Origin: Paenibacillus sp. oral taxon 786 str. D14
GTDB taxonomy: Bacteria > Bacillota > Bacilli > Paenibacillales > Paenibacillaceae
DNA length: 27,842 bases
Reading direction: 5' to 3'
NCBI RefSeq assembly: GCF_000159955.1
Contig: NZ_GG695971.1
Span: forward strand, 468,073 to 495,914
In this document: piece after piece, positions 6,657 through 14,197 of the stretch
How positions within the stretch are numbered: position 1 is the stretch's first letter
Layout of the letters: every line of letters begins with the position of its first letter
Program-made: the position numbers and the translations under genes
Notes under the pieces: model-generated
What the model saw: only the letters and a program-made list of their open reading frames with translations
Databases searched by the model: none
Told to the model about the DNA's origin: nothing

Positions 6657-8375
6657 ATGACTGAAATCAGTAATGCCGTCCGTGAGAAGCTGGCGAGCTG
6701 GCTGCAGGACCCAACGATTGATGAAGCAACCAAACAGGAATTGCGTGATTTGGAAAATAACCCGGCCGAACTTGAGGACCGTTTCTATCGTGACCTGGAG
6801 TTTGGGACAGGCGGGTTGCGCGGCGTGATCGGCGCGGGGAGCAACCGCATGAACCGTTATACGGTAGCCCGTGCTTCGCAAGGGTTTGCCGAATATATTC
6901 TGGAAGCGCATGCGGGCCAAGCCGGGGCACCTTCGGTTGTCATTGCGCATGATTGCCGTCACTTCTCGCCGGAGTTTGCGTTGGAAGCTGCTTTGGTGCT
7001 GGCCGGCAACGGCATCGTAGCCAAGCTGTTCCCATCGTTGCGCCCAACGCCGCAGCTCTCCTACTCTGTACGCGCTCAGAAGGCGACCGGGGGCATCGTC
7101 ATCACTGCAAGTCACAACCCGCCCGAGTACAACGGCTATAAAGTCTATAACTCGACAGGCGGCCAGCTCGTTCCACATGAAGCGGAGCAGGTCATTGCTC
7201 GCATTCAGAAAGTGGCATCCTTCGCTCAAGTCAAACGGTTAAGCCGGGAAGAAGCGGAAGCGAAGGGATTGCTCGTATGGCTTGGCGCCGACGAGGATGA
7301 AGCCTTTGCGGATACAGTGGCGAACACCAGTGTCAATCGCGAGCTCATGACTTCCGGAGCAGCTAAAGATCTGGTGGTTGTCTTTACGCCGCTGCATGGG
7401 ACAGGGAACCTTCCGGTTCGCCGTGCTTTGGAGAAGCTTGGTTTTACCCAAGTGCATATTGTGAAGGAACAGGAAATGCCGGATGGTGATTTTCCAACGG
7501 TGAAGTCCCCGAACCCAGAAGAACGGGAAGCGTTCACGATGGCTATCGAGCTCGGCAAGCAAGTGGGCGCGGATATCTTGATCGGTACAGACCCTGATGC
7601 TGACCGAATGGGGGCCGTTGTGCGCACGCGGGACGGCGAATATGAAATTCTTACCGGTAACCAATCGGGCTCCTTGCTCGTTCATTATGTATTGAGTCAA
7701 ATGAAGGAAAGAGGAAAGCTTCCGAACAACGGCGCGGTTGTCAAGACGATTGTAACCAGCGAATTTGGCGCTGCGATTGCCCGCCACTATGGGGCTGCGG
7801 TGTTTAACACGCTGACCGGCTTCAAATATATCGGTGAGAAGATGAACGAATTTGAAGCTTCCGGCGAGTATACTTATTTGTTCGGTTATGAGGAAAGCTA
7901 CGGATATCTGGCAGGCAACTATGCGCGCGATAAGGATGCCGTCGTAGCCTCGATGTTGATCTGCGAAGCGGCAGCGTATTACAAACGCCAAGGAAAGACC
8001 TTGATCGACGTGTTGGAGGAGCTGTACCAACAGTTCGGCTATTACCGCGAAGCGTTAGCTTCCCGTACGTTAAAAGGCAAGGACGGCCTGGCCCAAATCG
8101 GGGCGTTGATGGAAGCCTTCCGCAGCAACCCGCCGCAGGAAGTTGGGGGCGTGCGTGTATCCGAAGTACTCGATTACTCGCAAGGCCTGGACGGATTGCC
8201 GAAGGAGAATGTGCTGAAGTTTTTGCTGGATGACGGTTCGTGGTTCTGTCTGCGCCCTTCGGGTACGGAACCGAAGATCAAATTCTATTTTGGCGTTTGC
8301 GGCACATCTGCGGAAGATGCCAAGTCGCGTCTGAACCGGATTCAAGAAGACGTTCTTGCCCGCGTCGATCAATAA
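6657..8375 (+). CDS. pgcA: Alpha-phosphoglucomutase (alpha-D-phosphohexomutase family)
   Basis: The enzyme interconverts glucose-6-phosphate and glucose-1-phosphate through a phosphoserine, supplying UDP-glucose for glycolipid and envelope glycans. The 572 residues show the four-domain phosphohexomutase layout. Landmarks are FGTGGLRG near 49-56, active-site loop TASHNPPEYNGYK with catalytic S152, metal loop GTDPDADR (310-317, ligands D312, D314 and D316), sugar-binding loop GYEESYGY (410-417) and phosphate-binding loop RPSGTEPK (533-540). Length is close to Bacillus PgcA. The SD AAGGAGGAG precedes the ATG by 8 bases. It sits between fabZ and a membrane-protein/csaB/tagA group, suggesting a supply role for cell-wall sugar. 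A phosphomannomutase side activity cannot be excluded from sequence alone. Confidence 0.92.
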   Translation: MTEISNAVREKLASWLQDPTIDEATKQELRDLENNPAELEDRFYRDLEFGTGGLRGVIGAGSNRMNRYTVARASQGFAEYILEAHAGQAGAPSVVIAHDCRHFSPEFALEAALVLAGNGIVAKLFPSLRPTPQLSYSVRAQKATGGIVITASHNPPEYNGYKVYNSTGGQLVPHEAEQVIARIQKVASFAQVKRLSREEAEAKGLLVWLGADEDEAFADTVANTSVNRELMTSGAAKDLVVVFTPLHGTGNLPVRRALEKLGFTQVHIVKEQEMPDGDFPTVKSPNPEEREAFTMAIELGKQVGADILIGTDPDADRMGAVVRTRDGEYEILTGNQSGSLLVHYVLSQMKERGKLPNNGAVVKTIVTSEFGAAIARHYGAAVFNTLTGFKYIGEKMNEFEASGEYTYLFGYEESYGYLAGNYARDKDAVVASMLICEAAAYYKRQGKTLIDVLEELYQQFGYYREALASRTLKGKDGLAQIGALMEAFRSNPPQEVGGVRVSEVLDYSQGLDGLPKENVLKFLLDDGSWFCLRPSGTEPKIKFYFGVCGTSAEDAKSRLNRIQEDVLARVDQ

Positions 8376-8440
8376 TCGGCAAGCAGGTTGGGGAAACAAA
8401 TAACAGATGTGGATTCATGCATTTTTGAGGAGGTACCTTA

Positions 8441-10459
8441 GTGATTCGAAGTTGGCAGCGGTGGAATAACGCTTCCCGAAAATTGTTGTGGGTTTTGGTG
8501 ATTGTCGGAATCCTGGCTTCTGTGCCGGTGATCGCGCAGCGGGTTCAAACGGAATCCTCCGCAAACAAAGTGGAGTTCGTCTTTAATTATCGAGGATTGT
8601 TGGATATCGCATCGTATCAGGCGAATCCCCAGGCGTATATGGATGAGCAGCTGGACCGTCTGAAAGAAGCTGGCGTGGGCACCATGGCGATGTTTGAAAG
8701 CACGTTGGACGAATTGGTAAAAGCGCGCCGGATTATGGTTTTTAGTTCGCTGGAAGTTGCGAAGCTGAACGGTGCCGTCGTGACGAATAGCGGCAATTAC
8801 ACCTACCTGGCGTTTACAAGTGCGGAGAACGAAGCGCAGTTGAAGCCGATGATCGAAGCGGCATTCCGCCAGCTGGACGTGCCGGTGGCAAACTGGCAGT
8901 ATCAAGATCATGGCGGGCTCGCTATCGGTATGGGCATGGAAGAAGCGATGATGAAGCCGATGCCGCTAGATCCGATTGCGTTTAACATGCTGCGGGAGAA
9001 AGGCTTTACGATTTTGCCGCGGCTTTCGGACAATATCCCTTATGATCAGGAAGAGATGGATCAACTGCTGGCCTTTTTCGCTGAAAACGGGGTAAATCGC
9101 ATTCTGTTCGACGGCGAAGCGGTGAAAGGCTTTAACGAGGATCAGACGAAGCATAGTTTGCAGGGCTTTGCGGATTTGCTGAAAAAATACAACATCGGCA
9201 TCGCGGCCATCGAAAATTTGAAGGCTCCGCAAAAAGGCTTTAACAAACTGGCTTACCTGATCGATTATAACGTGGTGCGCCTGCATTCCTTGTCGGATGC
9301 GGAGGCTTCCCAGGATAAGATGACGCTGGCCGACCGGTTCGTTCTGGCGACCAAAGACCGGAACATCCGGATGGTTTATCTCAACGCTTCTGCTTCCAAG
9401 GACGTGGCGAAAGCGTCGATTACGAATCCCATCGATAATCTGATTGGTTCGCTGCAAGCTCCGGGGAATGCAATGAAGCGGATCGAAAACAACGGATTTG
9501 AGCTGGGACAAGCTGAGGCTTTCACGATTCACGACGCTAGCTGGCAGAGATACCTGAAAGCGCTGGTTGTCCTTGGAGGCGTAGCGTTTGTAGCGTTGCT
9601 GATTTCCTGCTTCCTGCCGTCGCTTACACTGGCAGCTTTTGTGCTCGGCCTGGTAGGTTCGGCTGGACTGTACGTGCTGAAGCCGGTCTTGCTTGAGCAA
9701 GCCTTGGCTCTGTTCGTAGCCATCAGCGCGCCGACAATTGCGATGGTATTGGCGATCCGCAAGGTGCAGGAGCTTCAAGAGAAGCATCCGAATCTCTCGG
9801 GCGGACGGCGGCTGACCCATACGATTGTGTTGTATATCAAAACATCGTTGCTGTCCCTATTCGCTGTACCGTTCGTGATCGCGCTCTTGAACAACATTAC
9901 GTACAGCCTGGTGCTGAATCAATTCCGTGGCGTCAGCCTGCTGCATTTGGCGCCAATCCTGCTGATCGCCGTATATGTCTTCTTATACCGGGGGAACTCG
10001 GTTTGGGAGGAATTGCGCAAATGGCTTAGCATGCGGATTACGGTGCTTTGGGTAGTCGTTGCTGCTGTACTTGGAGTGGCGGCGCTGTACTACCTGTCCC
10101 GTACTGGGAATTCTGGAACGTTGCTTCCGGGTGAAGCGGCCTTCCGTTCTTTCCTGGAGAACACCTTTGGTGTTCGGCCGCGGAACAAAGAATTTTTGCT
10201 GGCGCATCCGCTCTTTATCGTTGGTCTGTTTGCCGCGTTCCGCTATCGCTGGGCGATGTTCGCGATGATTATCGCGGTGATGGGCCAATTGTCGATGGTC
10301 GACACGTTCGCACATATTCACACGCCGGCCGTGCTTTCGTTGATCCGCGATGTTCTGGGTCTCGGACTTGGTCTTGTGATTGGTTTGATTGCCGTTCTGG
10401 TTTGGCAAATCATTGAAAGGTGCTGGGATAAATGGTCGCCACGACTGCTAAAACCATAG
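8441..10459 (+). CDS. DUF5693-like polytopic membrane protein, probable partner in SCWP biosynthesis
   Basis: This 672-residue integral membrane protein has no assigned reaction. It has one N-terminal membrane segment (about 17-34, LLWVLVIVGILASVPVIA), a large extracytoplasmic domain (about 35-365), and roughly eight to ten hydrophobic segments from about 371 to 660. The soluble part has the look of DUF5693 proteins (FNYRGLLDIASYQANP; FTILPRLSDNIPYDQEEMD; NRILFDGEAVKGF). The start is GTG behind GAGGAGGT (8427-8434). Its last 28 bases overlap the start of csaB, which implies tight co-expression. In Bacillus anthracis a multi-membrane protein, CsaA, stands in the same place before CsaB, so a polymerase, transporter or pyruvylation-support role is plausible. 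That is inference from position, not from a recognised catalytic motif. Confidence 0.8.
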   Translation: MIRSWQRWNNASRKLLWVLVIVGILASVPVIAQRVQTESSANKVEFVFNYRGLLDIASYQANPQAYMDEQLDRLKEAGVGTMAMFESTLDELVKARRIMVFSSLEVAKLNGAVVTNSGNYTYLAFTSAENEAQLKPMIEAAFRQLDVPVANWQYQDHGGLAIGMGMEEAMMKPMPLDPIAFNMLREKGFTILPRLSDNIPYDQEEMDQLLAFFAENGVNRILFDGEAVKGFNEDQTKHSLQGFADLLKKYNIGIAAIENLKAPQKGFNKLAYLIDYNVVRLHSLSDAEASQDKMTLADRFVLATKDRNIRMVYLNASASKDVAKASITNPIDNLIGSLQAPGNAMKRIENNGFELGQAEAFTIHDASWQRYLKALVVLGGVAFVALLISCFLPSLTLAAFVLGLVGSAGLYVLKPVLLEQALALFVAISAPTIAMVLAIRKVQELQEKHPNLSGGRRLTHTIVLYIKTSLLSLFAVPFVIALLNNITYSLVLNQFRGVSLLHLAPILLIAVYVFLYRGNSVWEELRKWLSMRITVLWVVVAAVLGVAALYYLSRTGNSGTLLPGEAAFRSFLENTFGVRPRNKEFLLAHPLFIVGLFAAFRYRWAMFAMIIAVMGQLSMVDTFAHIHTPAVLSLIRDVLGLGLGLVIGLIAVLVWQIIERCWDKWSPRLLKP

Positions 10460-11577
10460 TTCTGTCGGGGTATTACGGGTTTCGCAACAGCGGGGATGAA
10501 GCGGTGCTTCAATCCATCCTGACCGCGTTGGAAGAAGAAGGACTTGCCTCGGGCGTGGACATTAAGCCGGTTGTGCTGTCCATCGATCCGGAGTGGACAA
10601 GCCGCACGTATGGTGTGGAAGCTGTACACCGGATGAAACTCGGCGAGGTAAGGAAGGCTATAAAGAGCAGCGACGGATTGATCAGCGGAGGCGGCAGCTT
10701 GCTGCAGGATGCGACGGGGATCAAGTCAATCCCGTATTATCTGGGTATCATCAAGCTGGCGCAATGGCTCGGCAAGCCGACCTTCGTGTATGCTCAGGGC
10801 ATCGGACCGGTGAACCGCAAGCTGTTCCGGCCTTTGATCGCTTCGGTGTTCCGGCGCTGCGACTATATTTCCGTGCGCGATACGGAATCGGCCAGCCTGC
10901 TCCGGGACATGGGGCTGCGCGGCAAAGACGCCATCCAGGTCGTGCCCGACCCCGTGATGGGGCTGACGCTTCGGGAGCCTGCGGATCGCTCCTCGGAAGG
11001 GCACCGCGAGGAAGGCGAGTCCGCTTCCGAGCTGCCGGTCGTTGGCGTATCGGTTCGCTTCTGGAACCCATCGCGAACCGATCTCACGCAGCTGGCCGAG
11101 GGGCTCTCGCTGCTCTGCCGCCGCAAGCCGGTGCATATCCGCTTCCTGCCCTTCCATTTCCCTGGCGACGACGAAGCTTCACGCTTCGTGATGGAACGGC
11201 TGGGAAATGCGGCGGAACGCGGCTGCACCGTGAGCATCGCGCCAGAGGCGGAGCACCCGCAGGATATGCTGCGGGAGGTCAGCCAGTGCAGCCTGCTGAT
11301 CGGCATGCGGCTGCACAGCTTGATCTACGCCGCCTCGCAGAACGTCCCGCTGCTCGGCGTCTCGTATGACCCGAAGATCGACCATTTCTTAGGTCGCATC
11401 GGAAGCGTCCCGGTCGGGACCGCGGAGGAGCTGGATCCGCGGATCTTGGCCGCGGAAGGGGAGCGCCTCCTGCAGGAAGCCGGGACGTGGCGCAAGACCC
11501 ACGCCGCGCAAATCGCGGAACTGAAGCGGGAAGCAAGGGTACCCGCGCGGTGGATCGTTGAATTTTTACGAAAGTGA
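10432..11577 (+). CDS. csaB: Polysaccharide pyruvyl transferase CsaB
   Basis: CsaB transfers pyruvate from phosphoenolpyruvate as a ketal onto ManNAc of the secondary cell-wall polymer; this ketal is the ligand for SLH domains. The 381 residues have the family N terminus IVLSGYYGFRNSGDEAVLQS (9-28), SGGGSLLQD (85-93), YAQGIGP (120-126), SVRDTES (147-153), VPDPV (171-175), and the C-terminal RLHSLIYAA with R293 and H295 as likely catalytic or binding residues, then GVSYDPKIDHF. The ATG at 10432 lies inside the end of the DUF5693-like gene, with AAAGGTG upstream. The TGA overlaps the possible first start of tagA. The 3' half is visibly more GC-rich than the 5' half. Two SLH-domain proteins encoded downstream are the likely clients. 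Confidence 0.95.
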   Translation: MVATTAKTIVLSGYYGFRNSGDEAVLQSILTALEEEGLASGVDIKPVVLSIDPEWTSRTYGVEAVHRMKLGEVRKAIKSSDGLISGGGSLLQDATGIKSIPYYLGIIKLAQWLGKPTFVYAQGIGPVNRKLFRPLIASVFRRCDYISVRDTESASLLRDMGLRGKDAIQVVPDPVMGLTLREPADRSSEGHREEGESASELPVVGVSVRFWNPSRTDLTQLAEGLSLLCRRKPVHIRFLPFHFPGDDEASRFVMERLGNAAERGCTVSIAPEAEHPQDMLREVSQCSLLIGMRLHSLIYAASQNVPLLGVSYDPKIDHFLGRIGSVPVGTAEELDPRILAAEGERLLQEAGTWRKTHAAQIAELKREARVPARWIVEFLRK

Positions 11578-11597
11578 TGGGTGAACAGGTGATGACG

Positions 11598-12353
11598 ATG
11601 ATCAAGGAAGGTATCCCGACGGTTTCGGTCTTTGGCGTTCCCGTCTGCAAATGGGGGATGAAGGAGACGGTCGCTTATTTGACGGAGGTGGTTGCCGCCA
11701 AGACGCCGCACCATGTGATTACGGCCAATCCGATCATGATGATGGCGGCGATTGAGAATCCGGAATATAAAGCGATGATGAGAACCGCCGAATTGATTGT
11801 GCCGGACGGAACGGGCCTGGTTTGGGCCGCGCAAAAAGGCGGTGATCCGGTGACAGAACGCGTGCCGGGGTACGAGCTGCTGCACGAATTGATGAAGCAA
11901 GGGGAACGCCGCAGCTGGAAGGTGTACCTGCTTGGTGCAGCGCCGGACGTCGTGAAGGAAACGGCTCGCCGATTGGCCTTGCAATATCCCGGGACGACGA
12001 TCGTGGGATATCGCGACGGCTACTTCGGTCCGAATCAAGACCAAGAAGTGATCGATGAAATCGTCAAAGCCGCGCCTGATCTGCTGTTTGTTGCACGGGG
12101 GGCAGACACGCAGGAGCCTTGGATCGCCAAATACAAAGACGTCCTGCGCGTCCCTGTCATGATGGGCGTCGGCGGCAGCTTCGACGTGATTTCCGGGCGA
12201 ACCAAACGAGCTCCGATGGCCTTCCGGAAGCTTCGGCTGGAATGGCTGTACCGGTTGTTGAAGGAACCTACCCGCTTCCGCAGAATGCTGGCGCTGCCGA
12301 AATTCGCCGTACGCGTGCTGCGGGAGAAAGAAAACCTTACGAAAATGGGCTAA
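11598..12353 (+). CDS. tagA: WecG/TagA-family N-acetylmannosaminyltransferase
   Basis: TagA-type enzymes add ManNAc from UDP-ManNAc to undecaprenyl-PP-GlcNAc, making the ManNAc-beta-1,4-GlcNAc unit on the inner membrane face. In SLH-anchoring species this is the repeat unit, or its linkage, for the polymer pyruvylated by CsaB. Motifs are VSVFGVPVCKWGMKETV at the N terminus, ITANPIMMM with the conserved T, VPDGTGLVW with the catalytic-type aspartate, YLLGAAPDVVKETA, and GVGGSFDVISGRTKRAP with the C-terminal appendage LRLEWLYRLLKEP. Several starts are in frame (GTG 11574, ATG 11577, ATG 11592, ATG 11598). I chose 11598 because AGGTGA (11587-11592) lies 5 bases before it; the earlier ones would overlap or abut the csaB stop. 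The product is then 251 residues. No terminator follows before the tagO promoter. Confidence 0.9.
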   Translation: MIKEGIPTVSVFGVPVCKWGMKETVAYLTEVVAAKTPHHVITANPIMMMAAIENPEYKAMMRTAELIVPDGTGLVWAAQKGGDPVTERVPGYELLHELMKQGERRSWKVYLLGAAPDVVKETARRLALQYPGTTIVGYRDGYFGPNQDQEVIDEIVKAAPDLLFVARGADTQEPWIAKYKDVLRVPVMMGVGGSFDVISGRTKRAPMAFRKLRLEWLYRLLKEPTRFRRMLALPKFAVRVLREKENLTKMG

Positions 12354-12401
12354 AAGTCTCGATTTCCATGAATTACTGTGATTTTTTGCGCAAATGCGGG
12401 G

Positions 12402-12430
12402 TTGGTGTTTCTCCTTAATCGGAGTATAAT
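12402..12430 (+). promoter_or_regulatory. Sigma-A-type promoter of tagO
   Basis: A perfect -10 TATAAT (12425-12430) and TTGGTG (12402-12407) are 17 bases apart. The -10 overlaps a small inverted repeat CTCC/GGAG. The start codon is 35 bases downstream, so tagO probably has a vegetative promoter separate from the csaB-tagA unit. Confidence 0.6.
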
Positions 12431-12465
12431 CATTCCGGTGCAGAACAATTGGAGGTCGAAATTGA

Positions 12466-13587
12466 ATGTTGATGATCTATATCATCGGGTTTATCGTTTC
12501 ACTTGGCTTGGCTTTGGGCCTAACGCCGCTCGTAAAGAAATTCGCTGTTAAGGTCGGCGCCGTGGATGTGCCCAATGCGCGCAAAGTGCATACACGAATT
12601 ATGCCGAGACTCGGTGGTTTAGGGATATTTTTATCTTTTGTCATCGCGTTTTTTCTGCTTCTTCCATTCTTACCTGACGTATTCACGGTACGCGAAGTGA
12701 ACTTCATCAAAGCTTTCCTGGTAGGCGGAACGATTACCGTGTTGCTGGGCGCTTTGGACGATCGCTTAGATTTGCCGGCGAAACTGAAATTTCTGATTCA
12801 AATCGCGACGGCCTGCGTGGTCGTGTTCGTGTTCGATATCCGGATTGAATTTGCGAATATTCCGTTTCACACGTATGCTGCAGTGGAGACGTGGGTGGCC
12901 ATTCCGTTCACCATTCTGTGGATCGTTGGCGTGACGAATGCCATTAACCTGATTGACGGATTGGACGGATTGGCTGCAGGGGTCTCTGCCATCGCGATCG
13001 GGACGATTGCGGTTATGGCGTTCCTGATGGGCAATGTGATGGTGGCGTTGCTTTGCCTGTTGCTGCTGGGCAGCATTATTGGATTCCTGTACTTTAACTT
13101 CCACCCGGCCAAAATCTTCATGGGAGACTCGGGCGCCTTATTTCTCGGCTTTAGCTTAGCGCTGTTATCGTTGCTCGGCTTTAAGCAGATTGCGATTGTG
13201 TCGTTCCTGACGCCGCTGATCCTGATCGGCGTGCCGCTCTCGGACACGATGTTCGCCATCGTGCGCCGCTGGATGCAGAAGAAGCCGATCTTCTCGCCGG
13301 ACAAGGGGCACTTGCACCATTGCCTGCGCGAGCTCGGATTCAGCCACCGCCAGACGGTGCTGATCATTTACGGCATCGCCGCGTTCTTCGGCGTGCTGGC
13401 CGTCATCCAATCGTCGGCCGCAATGTACAACGCCAACTGGGTGACATTCGTCGTCATCTGCGTCATGGTCTTCTTCCTGCAAATCGGCGCCGAAGTCATC
13501 GGCCTGATCGGCAAGACGAAGCGCCCCGTGCTCGACTTCCTCGCCCGCCTTCGCATGAAGGTGTCGGAAGAGCGCGGTACGAAATAA
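12466..13587 (+). CDS. tagO: UDP-GlcNAc:undecaprenyl-phosphate GlcNAc-1-phosphate transferase (TagO/MraY family)
   Basis: TagO starts lipid-linked wall polymers by joining GlcNAc-1-phosphate to undecaprenyl phosphate at the cytoplasmic face of the membrane; TagA then adds ManNAc. The 373 residues form about eleven membrane segments and carry the family's polar loops: PRLGG (47-51), the Mg-binding ALDDRLDLPAKLKF (96-109, D98 and D99), TNAINLIDGLDGLAAG (157-172), IFMGDSGALFLGF (217-229, D221) and the substrate-specificity loop SPDKGHLHHCL (277-287, HLHH as in TagO/WecA rather than MraY). ATG 12466 follows GGAGGT by 9 bases. It has its own promoter and terminator. Its place after csaB and tagA points to SCWP, though the same enzyme may also feed teichoic-acid synthesis. 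Confidence 0.94.
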   Translation: MLMIYIIGFIVSLGLALGLTPLVKKFAVKVGAVDVPNARKVHTRIMPRLGGLGIFLSFVIAFFLLLPFLPDVFTVREVNFIKAFLVGGTITVLLGALDDRLDLPAKLKFLIQIATACVVVFVFDIRIEFANIPFHTYAAVETWVAIPFTILWIVGVTNAINLIDGLDGLAAGVSAIAIGTIAVMAFLMGNVMVALLCLLLLGSIIGFLYFNFHPAKIFMGDSGALFLGFSLALLSLLGFKQIAIVSFLTPLILIGVPLSDTMFAIVRRWMQKKPIFSPDKGHLHHCLRELGFSHRQTVLIIYGIAAFFGVLAVIQSSAAMYNANWVTFVVICVMVFFLQIGAEVIGLIGKTKRPVLDFLARLRMKVSEERGTK

Positions 13588-13636
13588 TAGCATTCCTAAT
13601 TGCAGGGCAATTATGCATTTCTTTACTTGTACTAGG

Positions 13637-13676
13637 ACAACCCTTGGCGGTGATGAGCCGCAGGGGTTGTTTTTTT
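13637..13676 (+). terminator. Rho-independent terminator after tagO
   Basis: The outer stem ACAACCC / GGGTTGT (13637-13643 and 13664-13670) encloses an inner GGCGG/GCCGC stem (G-C pairs plus one offset) and is followed by seven T. Confidence 0.9.
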
Positions 13677-14022
13677 GTGCTTGATTCAGCCGGGTACCCT
13701 CCCTGTTCGGCCCGAAGCACCTTCAACCGCTCTGCACCTCTTATAGTCCCCCTGATCTAGCGGACTCCAGAGCCGTTAATTGCGCTTGATTGCTGCCAAT
13801 TGGATTCTAACGGACCGTGGAGACCTTATTCCGTGCCGCTAGGGCGATTTCACTTCAGAACGAGCTCAATAAGGCCTCTACAGTCCGTTAGATCGGGAAA
13901 TGAGTGGGAAATAAGGGGATAAGGTCATTACGGTCCGTTATGCGATACTGAAGAGGGCTACCAAGGGAGGGTTACTTACTTAGGAGGAGACTGAACGAAC
14001 GGGATAATCAAGGAACAACCCT
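13677..14022. repeat. Gene-free gap with a dispersed 23-base repeat (AATAAGG...GGTCCGTTA)
   Basis: No credible gene lies here. Three 23-base units are visible: one reads TAACGGACC...CCTTATT (13808-13830), and two are in the opposite orientation, AATAAGG...AGTCCGTTA (13868-13890) and ATAAGG...GGTCCGTTA within 13918-13940. The first and second agree at 20 of 23 positions after reverse-complementing; the first and third agree at 19 of 23. A degraded fourth copy starts at 13758 (TAGCGGAC). An SD-like AGGAGGAG (13982-13989) has no start codon behind it before the next terminator. The repeats share the AATAAGG core with the 1896-2093 array, suggesting one mobile or regulatory intergenic family. Confidence 0.7.
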
Positions 14023-14042
14023 AGCCGGGCACGGCTTTTTTT
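14023..14042 (+). terminator. Orphan terminator-like hairpin before the SLH gene
   Basis: AGCCG-GGCA-CGGCT (14023-14036) is followed by seven T. No gene precedes it within 430 bases. The bases before it (GGAACAACCCTAGCCG) resemble the start of the tagO terminator (GGACAACCCTTGGCGG), so it may be a diverged duplicate. Alternatively it ends a small RNA or attenuates a long SLH-gene leader. Confidence 0.6.
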
Positions 14043-14082
14043 GTATCCTGGGATTTTCGTTGGATTCTCTTTCAAGTTTTCC

Positions 14083-14110
14083 TAAAATTCTTCCAACTTT
14101 CGACCGATAA
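14083..14110 (+). promoter_or_regulatory. Candidate sigma-D-type promoter of the 1390-residue SLH gene
   Basis: TAAA (14083-14086) and ACCGATAA (14103-14110) are 16 bases apart, the same geometry as the site before flhO. If used, it would couple this surface protein to the motility regulon. An inverted repeat GTCCC/GGGAC flanks about 14136-14160 in the resulting leader. No better sigma-A site was seen in this gap. Confidence 0.4.
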
Positions 14111-14197
14111 CATATGTAAGTGACGATTTTGGGCAGTCCCTGCAGAACTTTGACGGGGACATCAACACACACTACATGACAAAGGAGAGATTAATCC

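Noticed and set aside
10593..11369. 258-codon + strand frame inside csaB
   Set aside because: It is a different frame of the GC-rich csaB gene. The product is an Arg/Gly/Ala-rich translation typical of a shadow, and csaB motifs run through the whole region.
13320..13760. 146-codon + strand frame running past the end of tagO
   Set aside because: It starts inside tagO in another frame, is Arg-rich, crosses the tagO terminator, and has no SD.
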